Positions 25,254 to 34,502 of a DNA stretch of 64,000 nucleotides are shown in pieces. A model generated the notes under the pieces. It saw only the letters and a program-made list of their open reading frames with translations, had not been told where the DNA came from and made no database searches. Source of the stretch: Bacillota bacterium (lineage in GTDB: Bacteria; Bacillota; Clostridia; Christensenellales; UMGS416); assembly GCA_023422005.1 (NCBI GenBank), contig JAEZSC010000186.1:1-64000 (forward strand). The letters are read 5' to 3'. Position numbers and translations under genes: made by a program. Every line of letters starts with the position of its first letter. Position 1 is the stretch's first letter.

Positions 25254-26107
25254 AATTTTACCAGGATCAAATCGAATTTGCCGCATCACAAATCGGCTAT
25301 ATCGACAGCGGCGAAAAAGGTGTTTTTCTTGACACGGTAAATACTGAGAACCAAATTGAAGCAAAAATCTTTCACAATGGGGGTATGGCAGGAGTCTTTT
25401 ACAGTTGCGTCATATTTGGCGGGTTGAGGATGCACATCTCTTTTGAAACGGACACTGGCGAATTCAATGAGGATTTGGCTATTTGTGTACAGTCCGCACT
25501 GAAGAAGGCGGATATGGCGTCCTGTTCGATTTGGATATTCAACGAAGACAAAAAAATCATTAGATTTTTGAAGGAAAGGTTCCGTATTGCTCCAGAAGGT
25601 GCACATGACTATGCCTCCATTGAGTATATCATGCGCCGCGAAAGGTTTGACCGGACGGCAGACCAATCTGTTCTGAAAATCCGGTCATACGAAGAAGACC
25701 ATATTGATGATTATCTGATTCTGTTGGATGGCTCTATGACCTTTGTCGATCCGCCGCCAAATTTCCTGGGCGGCAAAGGGCATTGGTTACAATGTTTTGC
25801 CGAACGCGCGAACGACAACTCTTTTGAAGCCTTTTGGAAAAGAGATAGACTCGTCGGGCTGTACTGGCGAAAAAACGCGGAAATCGATATCCTGGCAGTG
25901 GGCATGGAACACCAGCGCAAAGGATATGGTTCGATCATACTTACACGCGCAATCGACATGGTTTTCAAAAATACCGATGCGGATTTTGCGTATCTATATG
26001 CCGTGAACTGGAATGTCAAGGGGCAGTCGTTTTTTCAAAAATACGGGATGGTGCAGAACGGTCACTCGTATCTCTTGAAAATATACAACTATGATGACGG
26101 AAGGTGA
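25250..26107 (+). CDS. GNAT family N-acetyltransferase
   Basis: 285 residues; the GNAT core is C-terminal, with motif A VGMEHQRKGYGSIILTRAID at about residues 219-238 and a VNWNVKGQSFFQKYG motif B. The N-terminal 150 residues may be a second, degenerate GNAT-like half. The gene is visibly poorer in GC than its neighbours, which suggests a separate origin. Coupled by ATGA to the preceding methyltransferase. Confidence 0.85.
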   Translation: MKFYQDQIEFAASQIGYIDSGEKGVFLDTVNTENQIEAKIFHNGGMAGVFYSCVIFGGLRMHISFETDTGEFNEDLAICVQSALKKADMASCSIWIFNEDKKIIRFLKERFRIAPEGAHDYASIEYIMRRERFDRTADQSVLKIRSYEEDHIDDYLILLDGSMTFVDPPPNFLGGKGHWLQCFAERANDNSFEAFWKRDRLVGLYWRKNAEIDILAVGMEHQRKGYGSIILTRAIDMVFKNTDADFAYLYAVNWNVKGQSFFQKYGMVQNGHSYLLKIYNYDDGR

Positions 26108-26112
26108 GCCCG

Positions 26113-26934
26113 ATGAAGCGTGAGGACTTCCAGGCAATCAGGGAGAGAATCCCCAACTACCGATACATATCGCTGGGGCCGGTGGTTTTTGATGCGGTGG
26201 CTCACTATGAGGTTCTCCGCAACGATGACATGGCCATTCTGCTGCAGGGGCATAACCGGGAGGCCGACATGCGGGAGCTGCACTTCGCCGTGGGCGACAT
26301 GGGGCTGGTTCTGGACGCCGTCAAGGCCCAGCCCGGCTCCACACTGGTGACCTTTATACCACCGGAGCAAAAGCAGCGCTTCCTGGATCACGGCTTTGAG
26401 GTGTACGGCGAGATGAACGATTACTGGATGGACGACCTGGTGGTTCATGAGGCTAATCCAGCGAACATCTGCTTTATGGATGCCGGGGAGCATTTCGCCG
26501 TATCGAAGGTTACCACGGCAGTCCGTGGGCAAAGCCGGGAGTTCCACGGAGAAAGCCCTCAGTGGGTGGAGGCCTGGATGAACGGAGCCAATCCCGAAGC
26601 CGTCGATTGCGGCGCAACGGACTGTAATATTATCGTCCACCGCGAGAATGCTCATCCCGTCGGCATCCTGTGCGTCGCCGTCTATGGGCACGGCAGCCCT
26701 AAAGGCAAGGTCGTTTGGATACGCCTGGTGGCTGTCCGCCCGGAGTTTCAGGGCCGGGGGATTGGACGAAAGCTGATCAACCAGGCACTGAGCTATGGCA
26801 TTTCCAAGGGAGCCAAACGGGCATTTTTGATGGCGGACAGCCTCAACGCCAACGCCATCGGCCTGTATCGCAGCATTGGCTTTGCGGCCAAGGCCGACGG
26901 TGCGCAGCTCGATATGATTTACAAAGGGTGTTGA
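26113..26934 (+). CDS. GNAT family N-acetyltransferase
   Basis: 273 residues with an N-terminal GNAT-like half and a C-terminal catalytic GNAT domain: VAVRPEFQGRGIGRKLINQA is motif A, and ADSLNANAIGLYRSIGF is motif B. The ATG at 26113 has GGAAGGTGAG upstream; an in-frame GTG at 26104 overlaps the previous stop. Substrate unknown. Confidence 0.87.
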   Translation: MKREDFQAIRERIPNYRYISLGPVVFDAVAHYEVLRNDDMAILLQGHNREADMRELHFAVGDMGLVLDAVKAQPGSTLVTFIPPEQKQRFLDHGFEVYGEMNDYWMDDLVVHEANPANICFMDAGEHFAVSKVTTAVRGQSREFHGESPQWVEAWMNGANPEAVDCGATDCNIIVHRENAHPVGILCVAVYGHGSPKGKVVWIRLVAVRPEFQGRGIGRKLINQALSYGISKGAKRAFLMADSLNANAIGLYRSIGFAAKADGAQLDMIYKGC

Positions 26935-26957
26935 GAGGGTATGAAAGGAGAGACGAT

Positions 26958-27770
26958 ATGAAACATACTGAAATCATTGCGGACGACTGGAACAAGTGTT
27001 CAGACAGCTACTATGGCAGGATCTATTCCGGGAATGCCATTCATCGGTTTGCTGCCGATCCCATGTGGGCATTTCCGCTGGAGGTCAGAGAAATGCTGCT
27101 CCGCGCGTTTCCCGATTTCCGGGGCAAACGGGTGCTTGTGCCTTCCAGCGGCGACAACGGCGCGGTGTTCGCTTTTCACCTGCTGGGCGCCAAAGTCACC
27201 TCAGCGGATATTGCGGAGCGGCAGCTCTGCAACGCAAGAATGATTGCCGACGCGCAGGGCTGGAACATCGAGTTCGTTCAGGACGACAGCATGAGGTTGG
27301 AGAACATAGGAGAAAACGAATACGATCTGGTCTACACATCCAACGGCGTGCACGTGTGGATCAACGACCTTGCGGCGATGTATCACAACTTCCAGCGCGT
27401 GCTCAAGCCGGGTGGCAGCTACATCATGTTCGAGACCCATCCGTTCATCCGCCCTTTTGATGGCGCCGCTGCCGACAAAGGGGAGTTTGTCGTCCATAAG
27501 CTCTATGAAAGCACCGGCCCGTTTGGGGAGGTGCCGACCTATGCATGGCGTATTATGGATATGGCAAATGCGATGATGGAAGCGGGATTCATCATCCGGC
27601 ACATGGAGGAGTTCCATTCACAGCTCGGCACTTTCGATTGCTGGTGGTATCAAACGCCAGCGCAAGCCGAGGCAGACGGGTACGGAAAGTTCGATTGGAA
27701 GCGCAACCCCTGGGCGGCGCTGCCGCAGTGGATCGGCTTCTCCGCCCGGAAAGGTGGTAGCAAAACATGA
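26958..27770 (+). CDS. Class I SAM-dependent methyltransferase
   Basis: 270 residues. Motif I is RVLVPSSGDNGAVFAFHLLG, strand 2 VTSADIAERQL, and the late motif RVLKPGGSYIMFETHPFIRP is typical of UbiE/BioC-like enzymes. ATG follows AAAGGAGA. It overlaps the next gene by four bases. Confidence 0.87.
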   Translation: MKHTEIIADDWNKCSDSYYGRIYSGNAIHRFAADPMWAFPLEVREMLLRAFPDFRGKRVLVPSSGDNGAVFAFHLLGAKVTSADIAERQLCNARMIADAQGWNIEFVQDDSMRLENIGENEYDLVYTSNGVHVWINDLAAMYHNFQRVLKPGGSYIMFETHPFIRPFDGAAADKGEFVVHKLYESTGPFGEVPTYAWRIMDMANAMMEAGFIIRHMEEFHSQLGTFDCWWYQTPAQAEADGYGKFDWKRNPWAALPQWIGFSARKGGSKT

Positions 27771-28747
27771 GCATCATCCAGACCCACGACATCACGCTGT
27801 ACGGCGGCAGCGGAATCGTGCTGCGGCCGCTGTGCGACGAGCATCTGCAATACCTGTACAAATGGTGCGCCGACCCGGAGGTGCTGTATTGGACCGAGGG
27901 CGGTACGGCGGATACGAACCTGTCCTATGGACCGGACACCGTCCACGACATCTACGGCGGCGTGTCACAAAACGCCTTTTGCTTTCTGGTGGAGGCCGAC
28001 GGTGTGCCCATCGGCGAGTGCTGGCTGCAGAAGATGAACCTATCGTACGTCAAGGCCCTGTATCCTCAAGGGCTGGACGTCCGCCGCATCGACATGTCCA
28101 TCGGCGAAAAAGACTACTGGGGACGGGGAATCGGTACGCAGTTCATCGGCATGCTGGTGGATTTCGCCTTCTGCGGCCAGCATGTGGACGTGCTGCACTG
28201 CTTCTGCGAGGATTACAACCATCGCAGCCGCCGTATGTGGGAGAAGCACGGCTTCACATTGGTTCTGAGTGAGGAGCTGCCGCAGCCGCAGAAAGGAAAG
28301 CTGCAATACCATTACCGCCTGACGCGGCAGGAGTACATCCAGCGACACCGCGTAACCGTGCCCAAATCTGAACAGTTCCAGTTGCCACTGTCATCCCTGC
28401 AGCCCAGCCAGCTTTATATCAGCGAAGGCAAGCTTCGTCTGGTGCGGGAGTGGTTCGATTCCGGTGATCGCGACATCTTTGATCCCATTCCGATAAAGCG
28501 GCTGGACGGCCGCACGCTGATGACCGACGGGCACACGCGGGCGGTGGCCGCCCTCCTGGCCGGCTGGCAGACCGTCCCGGTCTATTGGGACGAGGACGAG
28601 CTGGATATGGCCGCCTATGCCATGGATGTGTGCTGGTGTGATGAGGATGGTGTCCGCAATCCCATCGATCTGGCATGCCGTATCGTGCCCCACAGGGAGT
28701 ACGAGCGGCTGTGGAGGAAGCGGTGTATGGAGATGGTGGTACAATAG
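27767..28747 (+). CDS. GNAT acetyltransferase fused to a ParB/Srx-like domain
   Basis: 326 residues. Residues 1-185 form a GNAT domain of the aminoglycoside 6'-acetyltransferase-like branch (IDMSIGEKDYWGRGIGTQFI, then HRSRRMWEKHGF). Residues 205-310 form a ParB/sulfiredoxin-like fold: LPLSSLQPSQLYIS start, DPIPIKRLDGRTLMTDGHTR with the conserved DGHTR, and TVPVYWDEDELD. The fusion suggests a nucleotide-using or regulatory second activity. It closes the acetyltransferase/methyltransferase island. Product and substrate are not predictable. Confidence 0.82.
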   Translation: MSIIQTHDITLYGGSGIVLRPLCDEHLQYLYKWCADPEVLYWTEGGTADTNLSYGPDTVHDIYGGVSQNAFCFLVEADGVPIGECWLQKMNLSYVKALYPQGLDVRRIDMSIGEKDYWGRGIGTQFIGMLVDFAFCGQHVDVLHCFCEDYNHRSRRMWEKHGFTLVLSEELPQPQKGKLQYHYRLTRQEYIQRHRVTVPKSEQFQLPLSSLQPSQLYISEGKLRLVREWFDSGDRDIFDPIPIKRLDGRTLMTDGHTRAVAALLAGWQTVPVYWDEDELDMAAYAMDVCWCDEDGVRNPIDLACRIVPHREYERLWRKRCMEMVVQ

Positions 28748-28781
28748 CGGTTGTATTACTGCTGGGGTAATATGCCACAAC

Positions 28782-30064
28782 TTAATCCCAATATCTGTTC
28801 GCAATCTGAACCAATAAACTGTGCGCATCGCGGTTCTCCAGCAGATAATCCACAAAGAACTGCTCGATTTCCGCATCTTCCTTTATGGCGTTCAGCACCT
28901 TAAAAGCCAGCAGCTTGAGCTTATAATCCGCCTGCTGCCTTGCACATCGCAAGGCAGCAGGTTTTGTTCGTGAGTCCTTGGCGCGAGCCAAAAGCATCAA
29001 CATACCCTTCATTTGCCGTATATGATCGCCAGATAGATCGTCAAGACAAGTATGCATCAGCTCATCCGTTACTTGATCAACTTTGGCCGCCGCCATCTGT
29101 GCGTATTCCTCTACTGTGGGATATAAGCCAGCGGAAGCAATGAATTTTTGCTCCCATTCTCTGTCAATCAAGCTGCTCTCTTCAAAGAGAACTTCACGCC
29201 GAGACCGCCTTTTTGACGTGCTCTCTGTGTCTGGTAGATAGCGTTTGGGTATATCTCGTATAGGTGCCTGAAGAGACGAAAAGGTGAGCATTTCACTCTG
29301 GGGTTTGCCTTCTGCAAACGTATGTTGATAACCACTGAATGGGATGATCGTGATACATGGAACCGACTCACCCAATAAAGCTGATGCGCACGCCTTGTGA
29401 TGACCGTCCAGCAGCAGGCTAATAAACTCCATACAACTGTAAAGTATGGCCCGGGGCCTTCTGTCTGTTTTTTGAAAACGATTTGTAACTGTACTCGTTC
29501 CTCCGAGTAGCACTTGGTGCTTTGGGTTGGGTAAATAAATACCGGTTGCCCATCAATATATTGATAGTCATCGGCACCAAGAAAAACTGCGGTCGCGGGA
29601 TTTATTGTAGGCTGATTTGGTACACTCCAGAAAAAATTGCCATTTCCATCGGTAGGATAGCAGATCGCATCGGCTATGACATAAAGGCCGCTTTGCAACA
29701 GACCAAGAAGAGGAGACAGTATGGCTATGGACGTGTCCAAATCGATAAAATCTGCGTTGATGGCATCGCCGATTTGGCGCAGCTGCGGGCAATCTGCCTT
29801 GTCGATACCATATCCCGTTGTCAGCAAGCTTTCGCAAGTCGGGCAAGCTGGAGAGTTGATCTGGACAAGCGGAACATCGCCCAGCAAGACTTGCATGAGA
29901 GTACGGCTACCGTAGGTATCATCAGGGACTTCCACTGCTTCTGTATGCAAAGCCCCGTTGCCCCTGACGTAGACAAGCCGCGCGTGGGAACACCAAAGAG
30001 CATTGCGGATGTCCATCTCGCGTATCAGCGTTTCCATGACGGGTTTCATTGATTTCATAAACAA
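28782..30064 (-). pseudogene. Frameshifted hypothetical gene with ParB-like motif
   Basis: Two overlapping minus-strand frames together make one protein of about 425 residues. The N-terminal part (30064 down to about 29440) reads from MFMKSMKPVMETLIREMD; the C-terminal part continues in another frame (about 29470 to 28782) with LLLDGHHKACASALLGE, a ParB/Srx-like motif. A single-base shift in roughly 29425-29500 separates them. The gene is low in GC. It may be a true pseudogene or a sequencing error. No partner for partitioning is nearby, so a chromosome-segregation role is unlikely. Confidence 0.65.
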
Positions 30065-30107
30065 TCCTCGTCACCTGTCCTGGTTAGTAAATGTGATGGG
30101 TTTCCAC

Positions 30108-30761
30108 TCAGTGCTTCTCAATGAATTCGGCTATCCGCTCATGCCACCTTACCGTGTCGCAATCTCCAGGCTCCGTTTCCTCCCCGTACATCAGGTCCGC
30201 CAGATAGCGGGGCCGCTTGCCGCCCAGGGCCATGGCCTTCACGCAGGACACGCAGTAGACGCACACGTCGTCGGCGGGCATCTGGGAGGCGCGCTGGCGC
30301 ATCTTCTCGTGGATCGCATCCACGGGCCAGGCGGGGTAGTAGCTGTCTCCGCAGCACGCCTGATTGGCGCCCGTGCGCTCGGCCTCAATGATGGTGATAC
30401 GCATTCTCTGGAGCAGCGCCCGCACGGCGGTGTGCAGATCTGGCCGCGTGCGGGTGGGGCAGGCGTCGTGCACCGACACGGCAAGGCCGCCGTAATCGGG
30501 CAGCGGGAATGCCGGCAGGCCGGCCGCGACCTCCCACAGCGAAACGGTGGCTAAGCCCTCCCGGCGGCTGCGGTATCGCCGGTCGCACCCGGAGCACGTG
30601 TTGATGATCGTGGTGCCCTCGGGCAGGCCGTCCTCATGATGGCAGCAGGTGCTGTGCAGCGGCATGGGGCCCAGCGCCGCGTTCAGAGCCTGCCAGATTC
30701 GATCGGCCAGTTCGGGTTTGTAGAGCACCAGCGCGCAACCCGGCGCAAAAACATAACTCAT
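30108..30761 (-). CDS. Cysteine-rich (CCG-like) domain protein
   Basis: 217 residues with cysteine clusters CCHHEDG, NTCSGCDRRY, HDACPTR and QACCGDSYYP, the pattern of the CCG domain of heterodisulfide reductase B-type proteins, which binds an iron-sulfur cluster, plus a C-terminal VYCVSCVKAM. The ATG is two bases after the stop of the Ada gene, so the two are co-translated. The link between a redox protein and alkylation repair is unexplained. Confidence 0.75.
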   Translation of the reverse strand: MSYVFAPGCALVLYKPELADRIWQALNAALGPMPLHSTCCHHEDGLPEGTTIINTCSGCDRRYRSRREGLATVSLWEVAAGLPAFPLPDYGGLAVSVHDACPTRTRPDLHTAVRALLQRMRITIIEAERTGANQACCGDSYYPAWPVDAIHEKMRQRASQMPADDVCVYCVSCVKAMALGGKRPRYLADLMYGEETEPGDCDTVRWHERIAEFIEKH

Positions 30762-30763
30762 AT

Positions 30764-31798
30764 TTAGAATTCTCCCTGAATTTCCTGATACGTGACCCGG
30801 CCCTCCAGCGCCAATAGTCGCCGTTTGACTTCCAGCCCGCCGGCATAGCCCACCAAGTCCCCGCTGGCCCCCACAACCCGGTGGCATGGTATGAAGATCG
30901 CGAGGGGGTTGCGGTTGTTGGCCATGCCCACGGCGCGACTGGCGGTGGGCTGGCCGATGTGCGCGGCGATCTGCCCGTAGGTGCGCGTTTGCCCGTAGGG
31001 GATGGTCAGCAGGGCATCCCACACCTTTCGTTGAAACCCGGTGCCCGCCGGCCGCAGCGGCACGGTGAAGGCCGTGCGCTGCCCGACCAAGTATTCCCAC
31101 AGCTGCTGTGCCGCCTCATCGGTGATGGCGCTGCGCCGCAGTGTCGCGCCGGATGGGGGCGGGCCGAAGTCCAACCGGGTCAGGGCGCCTCCGTCGGCGC
31201 ACAGCGTGACAGGGCCGATGGCCGTGTCATAAGAAAAACAGGAATCCGCTGCCGCGGGTGCGCCACCGCGCCGGGCGCGGCCCGGCGTGCCGCCGGCGTG
31301 CTTGGCGTGGAAGGCGTAGAACGCCGACAGGCTGCCAAAGCCCAGCTCCTGGGCCACATCCAGCACCGTCGCGCCCTGGGCCAGCGCGTCGGCGGCGTGT
31401 TTCGCCCGCAGGCTGTCTACATATTGGCCGGGCGTCATGCTATACGCCGCCCTAGACAGCTCGATGGCGCGGTTGGCCGAGATACCCAGCGCCCGCAGGG
31501 ACCGCAGCGCCTTGGCCTTGTCGGCGAAGCCCGCTTCCAACGCGGCCTTCATCCTCTCGGCCAGCTCCCGGTCGGGCCGGTGGTCGGCCAAGTCCGGCCG
31601 GCAGCGCTTGCACGGGCGGTATCCCGCGTCCTGCGCCTGTTGGGGGGTATCAAAATAGGCGACGCCGCAGCGGTTGGGTGTCCGCGACGGGCAGGAGGGG
31701 CGGCAGAACACGCCGGTGGATTTCACCGCATAGTAGAACCGGCCGTCATAGGCGCTGTCGTTGTGTGCAACAGCGGTCAATTTTTCTTCTTCGGTCAT
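30764..31798 (-). CDS. ada: Ada: DNA alkylation repair methyltransferase and regulator
   Basis: 344 residues in the full Ada architecture. The N-terminal zinc domain accepts methyl groups from phosphotriesters (FCRPSCPSRTPNRCG, CKRCRPD; residues 31-70), an AraC-type HTH spans about residues 85-180, and the C-terminal O6-methylguanine methyltransferase domain has the active-site IPCHRVVG. ATG at 31798; upstream on the minus strand a TATAAT (31862-31857) is the likely -10. Divergent from the ydcF-like gene. Confidence 0.93.
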   Translation of the reverse strand: MTEEEKLTAVAHNDSAYDGRFYYAVKSTGVFCRPSCPSRTPNRCGVAYFDTPQQAQDAGYRPCKRCRPDLADHRPDRELAERMKAALEAGFADKAKALRSLRALGISANRAIELSRAAYSMTPGQYVDSLRAKHAADALAQGATVLDVAQELGFGSLSAFYAFHAKHAGGTPGRARRGGAPAAADSCFSYDTAIGPVTLCADGGALTRLDFGPPPSGATLRRSAITDEAAQQLWEYLVGQRTAFTVPLRPAGTGFQRKVWDALLTIPYGQTRTYGQIAAHIGQPTASRAVGMANNRNPLAIFIPCHRVVGASGDLVGYAGGLEVKRRLLALEGRVTYQEIQGEF

Positions 31799-31915
31799 GG
31801 TGTTTCCTTCTTCCGTGGGGCTGTGCGGCGGGCCATGAGACCATCGCTTTATCTGCATTATAACAGAAGATCGTTTTGCTTTCTTTCTGTTCGTCCCCCT
31901 GTAATCGCCGTCCGG

Positions 31916-31945
31916 TTGGACATTTGTCCACTCTTTTGCTATATT
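31916..31945 (+). promoter_or_regulatory. Promoter of the ydcF-like gene
   Basis: TTGGAC (31916-31921) and TATATT (31940-31945) are separated by 18 bases. RBS GGGAGGTGAG and the ATG at 31977 follow. The region 31799-31976 is shared with the divergent ada promoter. Confidence 0.55.
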
Positions 31946-31976
31946 GTTGCAAAACAACCCCGGGAGGTGAGAACCG

Positions 31977-32675
31977 ATGGCGACCAAGAGCAAACCCGCC
32001 GAAACGGGGAAGAGGAGAAGACCGGTGCTGACAGCGTTTTTCTGGCTGCTGGGCGCGGCGGTGGCCGCCGGTTTGGCTGTGCTGGCGCTGGATCTGGTTG
32101 TGGTGGCCGGGGGCGGCCGCGGCATCGTGGCCCAGGCCGACGCGAAGCAGGCCCAGTGCATCATCGTGCCCGGCGCCATGGTGTGGGGGGAGACGCCCAG
32201 CTTCATGCTGCAGGACCGGCTGGACGTGGCGCGGGAGCTCTATGACGCCGGCGTGGCCCCCAAGATATTGGTCAGCGGCGACCACGGGCAGGAGGACTAT
32301 GACGAAGTGAACACCATGCGCCGCTATCTGGAGGATCATGGCGTGCCCACCGAGGACATCTTTATGGACCATGCGGGGTTTGACACCTATTCCACGATGG
32401 CCCGCGCCAAGGCGGTTTTTCAGGTGGAGAGCGCCGTTGTCGTGACGCAAAGATACCATCTGTACCGCGCGCTGTTCCTGGCTGGCAACATGGGTATCCG
32501 GGCCCAGGGCGTGCCCTGCGACCGCTACCAATCGGCCCGTCAGTGGTATTACGACATTCGCGAGATCGCCGCCCGCGCCAAGGACTTCGTGACCGCCCGC
32601 ATCACCCGGCCGAACCCCAAATATCTGGGCGACGTGATCCCCATCAGCGGCAGCGGCGTGGCCACCCACGACTAG
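31977..32675 (+). CDS. YdcF/SanA family membrane protein (DUF218)
   Basis: 232 residues: a basic N-terminus, one membrane helix (residues 20-44), then a DUF218 domain with IIVPGAMVWG, LDVARELYDAG, ILVSGDHG and VVTQRYHLYRALFLA. SanA relatives act at the cell envelope; the biochemical activity is unsettled. Followed by a family B hairpin repeat. Confidence 0.9.
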   Translation: MATKSKPAETGKRRRPVLTAFFWLLGAAVAAGLAVLALDLVVVAGGGRGIVAQADAKQAQCIIVPGAMVWGETPSFMLQDRLDVARELYDAGVAPKILVSGDHGQEDYDEVNTMRRYLEDHGVPTEDIFMDHAGFDTYSTMARAKAVFQVESAVVVTQRYHLYRALFLAGNMGIRAQGVPCDRYQSARQWYYDIREIAARAKDFVTARITRPNPKYLGDVIPISGSGVATHD

Positions 32676-32700
32676 TGCAGGCAACGCGCTTGCGCGCTGC

Positions 32701-32743
32701 CCAGGTTGCATGGGCGAGCAGGGGGCACAGTCCCCGACCAGCC
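32701..32743. repeat. 43-base intergenic repeat, copy 1 (family B)
   Basis: Starts CCAGGTTGCATGGGCGAG and ends CCGACCAGCC. The copy at 59453 has the same length. In both, an internal stem (GGGGG/TCCCC here, GGATG/CATCC there) is kept by paired base changes. The adjacent TCGCCGCT/AGCGGCGA palindrome (32745-32764) is specific to this copy. Confidence 0.65.
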
Positions 32744-32791
32744 TGTCGCCGCTGAAAGCGGCGAGCAGCGCCATCCGCAAAGGAGAGTCAA

Positions 32792-33208
32792 GTGAAATCC
32801 TTCCGCAAAGAATTAACCTTCAGCATCCCCCAACGGCGTGCTTACGTGAACATCACCGGGCAGGTGCAGCGCTGCATCGATGAATCCGGCATCCGCGAGG
32901 GGCTGGTGTTGGTCAACGCCATGAACATCACCGCCAGCGTGTTCGTGAATGACGACGAGTCCGGCCTGCACCAGGATTTCGAACGCTGGCTGGAGACGCT
33001 GGCCCCAGAGAAACCCCACAGCCAATACCGCCACAACGGCTTTGAGGACAACGCCGACGCCCACCTCAAGCGCCAGATCATGGGCCGCGAGGTTGTGGCC
33101 GCCGTGACGGCGGGCAAGCTGGATTTTGGCACCTGGGAGCAGATCTTCTATGGAGAATATGACGGCAAGCGCCCCAAGCGGGTGCTGGTCAAGATCATAG
33201 GGGAATAG
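32792..33208 (+). CDS. YjbQ family protein (UPF0047)
   Basis: 138 residues, the usual family length. Conserved blocks include [37 protein letters not shown] and [12 protein letters not shown]. Family members have been reported to have thiamine-phosphate synthase activity, but the physiological role is uncertain. GTG start after AAAGGAGAG. Confidence 0.92.
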   Translation: MKSFRKELTFSIPQRRAYVNITGQVQRCIDESGIREGLVLVNAMNITASVFVNDDESGLHQDFERWLETLAPEKPHSQYRHNGFEDNADAHLKRQIMGREVVAAVTAGKLDFGTWEQIFYGEYDGKRPKRVLVKIIGE

Positions 33209-33257
33209 GCTCATATGGCGGCTGAAAGCCGTTCACATGGACCACGGAGGTGTGACC

Positions 33258-33866
33258 ATGGACAGGCGCAAGCGCATGGGAATCGTGGCGGCTTTGCTGC
33301 TGGTCGCCGCTATGCTGGCATCCTGCGAGCCGCCCGCAAAGCCTATGCAAACGGTGGAGGCCCTTGCCGAGCCGGTGGAATATTCCGAATTCAACCGGCT
33401 GATCGACAGCTCGGACATCGTTGTGGTGGGCCGCGTGGTCGGGCCTGGCCAATCGATGGATGCCTTCGCGTTGATGTCGCCCGAAGAAAAGAAAGAGCAT
33501 GGCATCTCCGACGACAGGAATTCCCCGATTACCGTGTACGACGTTCAGGTGATGGACTGTTGGAAGGGCGGCTTCGCCAAGGGTGAACGCATCCAGATGT
33601 ATCTGAGCGGGGGCACATGGGACAACGTGTATTATACGGACAACACGATAAAGGACTTTCAGCCGGATCGTGACTATATGCTGTTCCTGGCCAGGCCGAT
33701 CGTGAAGAGCCTGGGCTATTACATGGTCAACTCTACGACCCAGGGCATCGTGGCGGTGGAAGGGGAACGCGTCAAGGACCGGCGAGGCAACCCATGGCTG
33801 TTGACCGGGCAAAGCCTGGACGAAGCCAAACAGGCCTTCCTGCGAGCGCAGGAGGAAGCCCCTTGA
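33258..33866 (+). CDS. Hypothetical lipoprotein
   Basis: 202 residues with a lipoprotein signal peptide (basic MDRRKR, hydrophobic core, lipobox LASC near residue 23). The mature part is unrecognised; DIVVVGRVVGP and YDVQVMDCWKGG resemble secreted beta-sandwich proteins of Clostridia. ATG at 33258 after GGAGGTG. An upstream in-frame ATG at 33237 would place seven extra residues before the signal peptide. Confidence 0.75.
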   Translation: MDRRKRMGIVAALLLVAAMLASCEPPAKPMQTVEALAEPVEYSEFNRLIDSSDIVVVGRVVGPGQSMDAFALMSPEEKKEHGISDDRNSPITVYDVQVMDCWKGGFAKGERIQMYLSGGTWDNVYYTDNTIKDFQPDRDYMLFLARPIVKSLGYYMVNSTTQGIVAVEGERVKDRRGNPWLLTGQSLDEAKQAFLRAQEEAP

Positions 33867-33902
33867 ATCGATAGGATCCTATGCTTACAGGAGAATTTCA
33901 AC

Positions 33903-34427
33903 ATGGATACGAGCGCTTATTTCCTGACCCGGCCCGACGCCGCCGACCGCGAGGACGCCCGGGCCTTCAAGCGGGAGTTCCTGAGCTGCGGGGAGTTCAT
34001 ACAGGGGAGCTGCCTGTGGCTGGAATATGAGGACTATGACCGCTGGCTCAAATGGCTGGCCGACAGCGAGGCCAGCCGGGTGCCCGAGGGGCGCATCGGT
34101 TCCACGACGCTGTTCACGTGCCGCCGCAGCGACGGGCGCATCGTTGGCATTGTAGACATCCGCCATTCCTTAAGCCCTTTTCTGCTGGAGCGCGGCGGCC
34201 ACATCGGCTACAGCGTGCGCCCCAGCCAGCGCCGGCAGGGCGTGGCCACAGCCCAATTGGCGTTGGCGCTGCAGGAATGCCGCAAGCTGGGGATCGACCG
34301 CGCGCTGGTCACCTGTGACAAGCACAACCTGGGCTCCGCCCGCACGATACAGAAGAACGGCGGCGTGCTGGAGAATGAGGTCGGGGAAGGGAATGAAGTG
34401 ATACAGAGGTATTGGATACAGCTGTAG
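33903..34427 (+). CDS. GNAT family N-acetyltransferase
   Basis: 174 residues. Motif A is IGYSVRPSQRRQGVATAQLA and motif B is DKHNLGSARTIQKNGGV. This arrangement is close to RimI/YesJ-like GNATs that act on small molecules. RBS AGGAGA upstream of the ATG. It stands alone. Confidence 0.88.
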   Translation: MDTSAYFLTRPDAADREDARAFKREFLSCGEFIQGSCLWLEYEDYDRWLKWLADSEASRVPEGRIGSTTLFTCRRSDGRIVGIVDIRHSLSPFLLERGGHIGYSVRPSQRRQGVATAQLALALQECRKLGIDRALVTCDKHNLGSARTIQKNGGVLENEVGEGNEVIQRYWIQL

Positions 34428-34502
34428 AGGGATTGCTGCCGGCATAAGTGTCATACTGGCATAGGGAACAAAGTCGTATGATGGTTGGAGGATATAAGCA
34501 TC

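Noticed and set aside
27767..30064. Plasmid or chromosome partitioning (ParB) locus
   Set aside because: There is no ParA nearby and only the nucleotide-binding ParB-like motif is present, without an HTH or parS-like repeats. TadZ is ParA-like but belongs to the pilus operon.
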